Assembly (NCBI GenBank): GCA_031427625.1
Contig: JANPNV010000067.1
Location: 1 to 17,821, forward strand
DNA: 17,821 bases
Reading direction: 5' to 3'
DNA from: JADKIH01 sp031427625
Lineage (GTDB): Bacteria > Bacteroidota > Bacteroidia > AKYH767-A > 2013-40CM-41-45
Notes under the pieces: model-generated
The model's database searches: none
What the model saw: the letters and a program-made list of their open reading frames with translations, nothing else
Told to the model about the DNA's origin: nothing
Program-made: the position numbers and the translations under genes
In this document: positions 13,567-17,821 of the stretch, in pieces
Layout of the letters: each line of letters begins with the position of its first letter
Numbering within the stretch: the first letter of the stretch is position 1

Positions 13567-15936
13567 ATGAATATCAGGCGTCTTACTCCTCTACTTTCTC
13601 AAATTATTATTTGCCTAATTCTTTTAGGCAGCCAGTCTGCTATTGCTCAGAAAAAAATATTCGAGAGCAGAAATGGATATAACCTTCCTGTAAGTGGTAC
13701 TATTCGAATACTCGTAATCCTTGCTGAAATTAATTACACCTCTGATTTTCCAAAGGATCCTACTGGGGAAAATGGCTGGAATAATTGGCAACCTCATCAC
13801 CTACCATCTTGGGCCAATAATTCCGATGCAAATCAGAATGCTTTTGACATTACAGACACCTTAGCAGAAGCTCAGGGATTAATATCAAAGTATTTTCAGC
13901 AGGCTTCATTTGGCAAATTCAGAGTAATTGCAGATTATTTGAAATCTCCGATGAATGGTGGTGTATTTTCGATTAACAGTTCCGATGGAGTGGTTGGCCC
14001 TGCCGATGCATTATTGGCAGCAAATATTTCGCTTGGAACACAAATCGAAACCATCAACAACCTGAATGATATTTCATTTTTCGACAAATGGACATCGAAT
14101 ACTCCTGGACTTCCTAAACTGCAAAGCTCCGATTCACTAAGTGAAAAACCCGGGAAGTGGGATCATGTGATGATTATCTGGAGGAATGGACTTGGAAAAA
14201 AAACGAAAGCAGATGGGACAGGATTTGATTATAATTTGATTAATGGTAATGGATATTGCTCTGGTGGAAGTCCGGGACTGCTTCTCGGCTATCAGGCAAA
14301 TACGTATTCCAACTTTTCCATTTATGGAGAACTGAATGAAAATATTATCCGGCATGAATTTTCTCATCTACTTTATGGAGGAAATAATTTTCATGTTGCA
14401 GGTGGCGGCAACGGTGAACCCAATTACTGGATACCTAAGATAAGTGCATATAGTAATCTTAGTTTGTATGATGCAACACTTGCTTGCTGGAATGGATGGG
14501 ACAGACAACGCCTTAACTGGAAACCAGACCAAAACCAATTTACTATTTCAGCCAGAGATTCCGGAAATTCGTCAGAACGGAATGGCGACTTGTATGCATT
14601 GAATCCAACAGAGGCGGGAACTTATCTGCTTCGTGATTTTATAACGACAGGAGATGCAATCCGAATTCGGCTACCGTACATTGACAGTTTAAATGAATAC
14701 AATGAATACATCTGGATAGAAAACCACAATGGCCAAACGATGAATCAATCACCATTCGACCGATGGTTTTATGATAAGTCAGAATGTGTTTCTTCACTGG
14801 CCTATGGGCTGCATATGTATCTTCAAATTGATAGGGATATTAATTCCTCAGAATCTTCTAATGATGTATTCGGCGGTTTTGCGGATTATCTAAGGCCCAT
14901 TACTGCAGAAGGTTTTTACGATCGACAGCTTGACACCATTAAGATTCCGGAAGGATGCTTAAATAACATTTTAGTATTTCCCTACCGGCGTCCAATTGAT
15001 AAGGAGAACCCGCTTTCAGGAAGTGGCGACAACGATTATATTTCGGTTGATATGGACAAGAACCATAAGCTAACGGCGGGTGATCAATATCCGAATGACA
15101 TTGAGAATGACGATGGAAATTATCATCATGAATTTGTGCAAAATGGAAATAACAGACAGGTATTTACTTTTTCAGGAAATAATAAAATTGGAATCGGAAC
15201 AAATCCTTCAACAGCAACCATGATGAGTCTTGTTAGCTACAATTCACCTGTTACGGGAGTAAAAAATTTGCGGAAAATTTATTTAAATGGTATTTCTGCA
15301 GAAATCATTGAACAACGTACAGATGGAAATATAGTCATCAAAATAAAATTTGATGATACTGAAATTGACAAAGACGCGAGGTGGTGTGCACCTGAAATTG
15401 TATTAAATAATTTACCAACTTTTTCCGGATATTCATTAAGTCTTGCTGAAGGAAGAAAACTAACCCTAGATCTTGGGACTACACCCACAAAAATGTCGAA
15501 CCCACTCGTTGTAAATGGTGACGATATTTTCAGTGAACGGACGAAATTAAAATTCGGACATGAAAGTTCAATGTTATTAAGAGAGAATTCTCAATTCATA
15601 GTTGAAGGAGAAAGTACCGTATCGCTGGATCATTATTCAAAAATTGAAATCCAAAAAGGCGCAACCCTTATAATAAAAAATGGCAGCCGGTTGAAATTAG
15701 ATTCATTGTCATCATTAAACCTTTTGGACGGAGGGAAAGTCATTGTCGAAGCCGGAGGAATACTTGATTATTTTTCAGGAGCGAAAATTTTTTCAGAAGG
15801 AAATAAATCATGTCTTGAACTGAATGGTATACTAATTATTGCTAATGATACAAAGGTGCCTTTTAATTTAAAAAAGCGAAAACAAAAAAATGTCAGACTT
15901 GGCAGAAAATTCCAAGTGATCCATTTGAAATTATGA
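13567..15936 (+). CDS. Secreted HExxH metalloprotease-like protein with beta-helix C-terminus
   Basis: ATG 13567 (789 aa) is preferred over an in-frame TTG at 13543 because it opens a standard signal peptide ending AIAQ. The N-terminal half contains a zinc-protease motif HEFSHLLYGGNNFH: HEFSH at residues 263-267 with a further His at 276. This recalls M6/metzincin-type HExxHxxGxxH, but with wider spacing, so the clan is uncertain. 'WDHVMIIWRNGLG' and 'NENIIRHEFSH' fit an M6-like layout. A 'DMDKNHKLTAGDQYPNDI' segment near residue 500 may bind calcium. Residues ~657-767 show short strand repeats (LLRENSQFIVEGESTVSL, GATLIIKNGSRLKL, GGKVIVEAGGIL) typical of a beta-helix. It ends in a basic stretch (KKRKQKNVRLGRKF) with no T9SS sorting domain. 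The stop overlaps the DCC gene start in ATGA. Confidence 0.75.
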   Translation: MNIRRLTPLLSQIIICLILLGSQSAIAQKKIFESRNGYNLPVSGTIRILVILAEINYTSDFPKDPTGENGWNNWQPHHLPSWANNSDANQNAFDITDTLAEAQGLISKYFQQASFGKFRVIADYLKSPMNGGVFSINSSDGVVGPADALLAANISLGTQIETINNLNDISFFDKWTSNTPGLPKLQSSDSLSEKPGKWDHVMIIWRNGLGKKTKADGTGFDYNLINGNGYCSGGSPGLLLGYQANTYSNFSIYGELNENIIRHEFSHLLYGGNNFHVAGGGNGEPNYWIPKISAYSNLSLYDATLACWNGWDRQRLNWKPDQNQFTISARDSGNSSERNGDLYALNPTEAGTYLLRDFITTGDAIRIRLPYIDSLNEYNEYIWIENHNGQTMNQSPFDRWFYDKSECVSSLAYGLHMYLQIDRDINSSESSNDVFGGFADYLRPITAEGFYDRQLDTIKIPEGCLNNILVFPYRRPIDKENPLSGSGDNDYISVDMDKNHKLTAGDQYPNDIENDDGNYHHEFVQNGNNRQVFTFSGNNKIGIGTNPSTATMMSLVSYNSPVTGVKNLRKIYLNGISAEIIEQRTDGNIVIKIKFDDTEIDKDARWCAPEIVLNNLPTFSGYSLSLAEGRKLTLDLGTTPTKMSNPLVVNGDDIFSERTKLKFGHESSMLLRENSQFIVEGESTVSLDHYSKIEIQKGATLIIKNGSRLKLDSLSSLNLLDGGKVIVEAGGILDYFSGAKIFSEGNKSCLELNGILIIANDTKVPFNLKKRKQKNVRLGRKFQVIHLKL

Positions 15937-16361
15937 AAGAAGAAAATGAGACTATTTTATTCTTTGATGGTGTATGCAATCTTTGCAATGGGCTGGTCCG
16001 ATTTATTATTCGTCAGGACAAAACGGGTTTGATAAAATTCAGTCCGCTTCAATCAGCTTATGCAAATAAAATTTTAGAATCGAAAAATATTAATCCCGAA
16101 GAACTGAACACACTTATATATTTAAGCAATAATAAAGTTTATTTCAGATCGTCGGCTGTGTTACAGATTTTAAAAAATCTTGGTGGTATCTGGAAAATAT
16201 TTTATTTTCTAAAGATTATTCCCGGATTTATCAGAGACCTGATATACAACATGATTGCAGGATTAAGATATAAAGTATGGGGCAGGAAGGATAAGTGTAT
16301 GGTTCCGGACGAAAAAATCATACAGCGATTTTTGTTGTATGAAATAGAAATTAAAAATTAA
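15933..16361 (+). CDS. DCC family thiol-disulfide oxidoreductase-like protein
   Basis: A 142-aa protein of the DCC (DUF393) family, named for its DxxCxxC motif, seen here as FFDGVCNLCNGLVRF (Asp12, Cys15, Cys18). The fold is thioredoxin-like; activity as a thiol-disulfide oxidoreductase is predicted for the family but poorly tested. Other family features are the 'FSPLQSAYANKIL' segment, the hydrophobic 'IFYFLKIIPGFIRDLIYNMIAGLRYKVWG' region that may touch the membrane, and the final 'DKCMVP'. There is no signal peptide, so it is cytoplasmic or membrane-peripheral. Its ATG overlaps the stop of the secreted protease-like gene by 4 bp, implying translational coupling, though a functional link is unproven. 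Confidence 0.9.
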   Translation: MKEENETILFFDGVCNLCNGLVRFIIRQDKTGLIKFSPLQSAYANKILESKNINPEELNTLIYLSNNKVYFRSSAVLQILKNLGGIWKIFYFLKIIPGFIRDLIYNMIAGLRYKVWGRKDKCMVPDEKIIQRFLLYEIEIKN

Positions 16362-16395
16362 TGAATCAGCTTATAATAAAAGCGAAATAATATTC

Positions 16396-17499
16396 ATGAA
16401 AAAACTACTGCTAATTGTCTTGTTGTATTCAGCTTCTAATGCCGGCTATTCGCAACCCTGGCAAAATGCATTGCGAATTTCTTACTCTTCGGATGGAATA
16501 TTTTTTGGAGCTTCCTCGGTTTTTCAGGACTCATCAGGAGTGCCATCAGCAATTAAATGGAAAGGTGATACGATTGCTTGTGTATTTCAATGGTTCAGGG
16601 CTCCTGTAAATTCATCAACATGGGATAGAGTTGCTGTCAAATTCTCCTATGACAATGGTATAAACTGGAATGAAGCGGTTCCGATTGTCATGACTGGATT
16701 TCCCTCCTCCTATCAGCGTCCTTTCGATCCGACATTAACTGTACTTCAAGATGGGACGCTACGACTGTATTTTTCATCGAGCGATGGAATACCGATGGGT
16801 AACGATTCGATTATTGACACCCACTCAGCAGTTAGTTCGGATGGAATAAATTACATGTTCGAACCGGATGCAAGAGTAAATGAATCAGGTAACAGGGTAA
16901 TTGATCCGGCAGTTATTTCATTTCATAACCTCTGGCATTATCTAAGTCCTGAAGGCGCTCCACAACAGGGGGCCTATCATTATATATCTTCCGATGGATT
17001 ATTATTTTCAAAAGTTCAGGATATTGTATCTGATAGTATTCATAACTGGACGGGCAATTATTTGGTAACAGATACGAATGAATTAAGATTTTACGGAGCT
17101 GGTGGAGGATCAATCTGGTTTAATAGTTCACCTAATGGAGGGTTATGGACAGGCTATACGAGCACTAATATTTTCGGTAGTGACCCGACTGTTGTTAAAA
17201 CATCTTCAACAAGTTACTTGATGATTTATGTCGGGCAGCCGAATCCTGTTGGAATAAATTCTCTGTCAAAGGATATCAGCGATGTAAATATTTTTCCGAA
17301 TCCGGCACAGGACTACATCAGAATTAATACCCTTAAGGATAATTTCAGGATTAAAATCTATTCGTTGACCGGTCAACTTATATATGAAACTGAAAAACAG
17401 AAAGGCATTTCGCTTATAAATTTCCCACGGGGAATCTACATGATGCATATACTTTATTCAGACTCCGAGAAGATTATCAGGCCTTTGATACTTGACTGA
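16396..17499 (+). CDS. T9SS-sorted protein with sialidase/GH43-like propeller
   Basis: A 367-aa protein with a signal peptide (MKKLLLIVLLYSASNAGYSQ). Residues ~21-285 contain repeated strands such as 'SYDNGINWNEAVPIV', 'FDPTLTVLQDGTLRLYFSS', 'AVSSDGINYMFEPDAR', 'VIDPAVISFHNLWHYLS' and 'SDPTVVKTSSTSYLMIYVG', the layout of a beta-propeller like sialidases and GH32/43-type enzymes (S.DG..W blocks). I cannot assign catalytic residues, so enzymatic activity is open. A type A T9SS sorting domain runs from NIFPNPAQDYIRI (298-310) to the end (GIYMMHI). It starts 34 bp after the DCC gene and could share its transcript. Exported to the cell surface or medium. Confidence 0.85.
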   Translation: MKKLLLIVLLYSASNAGYSQPWQNALRISYSSDGIFFGASSVFQDSSGVPSAIKWKGDTIACVFQWFRAPVNSSTWDRVAVKFSYDNGINWNEAVPIVMTGFPSSYQRPFDPTLTVLQDGTLRLYFSSSDGIPMGNDSIIDTHSAVSSDGINYMFEPDARVNESGNRVIDPAVISFHNLWHYLSPEGAPQQGAYHYISSDGLLFSKVQDIVSDSIHNWTGNYLVTDTNELRFYGAGGGSIWFNSSPNGGLWTGYTSTNIFGSDPTVVKTSSTSYLMIYVGQPNPVGINSLSKDISDVNIFPNPAQDYIRINTLKDNFRIKIYSLTGQLIYETEKQKGISLINFPRGIYMMHILYSDSEKIIRPLILD

Positions 17500-17821
17500 T
17501 TTTATTCACGTAATTATTGAGAAACTGTGACATTTGAAATCTTCATTTTATGCTCGATTTAAGGCATTAAAACAATGTAACTTCTTATTAACACCTATTG
17601 GTCTATATTCCCCTAAATTAATTGAATTTTTCGGGTATTTATCACTATTTTGTACCCGCTGAAAGTAATTAGGATCCCTGACAGCGGAGTAAATGGGTGA
17701 ATTAATAAGGCAGGATACGTAACAGGGAAAAATTTATAGGCATATCGTCAATAAATTTGTTTCAGGGCATACAGATTCCTGTAATAATGCCATGATTTTA
17801 TTAATCAAAACAAACCAAATT
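17500..17821. other. Non-coding right end, probably leader of the next gene
   Basis: No gene is recognised. TTG (17622-17624) followed 21 bp later by TATTTTG (17646-17652) is a promoter-like pair, one base short of the TAnnTTTG consensus, and the latter lies within a small inverted repeat CGGGTA / TACCCG (17632-17658). The more GC-rich segment 17670-17730 could be 5' UTR. The final AAACAAACCAAATT looks like the A-rich leader just before a Bacteroidota start codon. Confidence 0.4.

Overview
The window looks like an AT-rich chromosomal segment of a member of the Bacteroidota, probably a Chitinophagales/Sphingobacteriales/Flavobacteriales-type environmental lineage. Three proteins end in the type A C-terminal sorting domain of the type IX secretion system (T9SS), which is confined to this phylum. 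Start codons have A/T-rich leaders without clear Shine-Dalgarno sequences. One good TTG-N19-TAnnTTT(G) promoter is visible. The rluF, cvfB and YbiT-like ABC-F proteins also read as Bacteroidota versions from memory of the families; no search was run.

Layout. 1-1184 (+): the 3' end of a T9SS cargo gene, then a solitary ORF6N-domain gene. 1185-1595 holds no gene. 1596-4670 (+): a two-gene unit of a secreted M48 zinc metalloprotease and a secreted ~520-aa protein, closed by a strong hairpin at 4727-4777. 4879-5394 (-): a small membrane-protein gene preceded by a 51-aa zinc-ribbon/membrane-anchor microprotein. 5512-5973: a repeat island of two 119-bp palindrome-bearing direct repeats around 29 perfect TTGRYTC heptamers. 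5990-9330 (-): a translation-related cluster of a YbiT-type ABC-F ATPase, CvfB-like S1 protein and RluF pseudouridine synthase. 9489-9848 (+): a TfoX N-terminal domain protein. 9940-11741 (+): three consecutive small secreted proteins of unknown function. 11742-12348: a long gene-free leader region with an 18-bp perfect palindrome. 12349-13359 (+): a T9SS surface protein with signs of high expression and a textbook terminator. 13567-16361 (+): a secreted HExxH metalloprotease-like protein translationally coupled to a DCC thioredoxin-fold protein. 16396-17499 (+): a propeller-like T9SS cargo. 17500-17821: non-coding.

How the parts work together. The minus-strand cluster is housekeeping: ribosome-associated ATPase, RNA-binding regulator and 23S rRNA modification. 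Most plus-strand genes encode exported proteins (T9SS cargo, proteases, small periplasmic proteins), consistent with a surface- and secretion-rich lifestyle. I found no CRISPR array, tRNA, rRNA, complete insertion sequence or recognisable defence system. No clearly new multi-gene system stands out. The best leads are the composite repeat island, the zinc-ribbon microprotein pair, the ABC-F with one intact and one doubly degenerate ATP site, the secreted protease lacking a T9SS tail, and the uncharacterised three-gene secreted operon.
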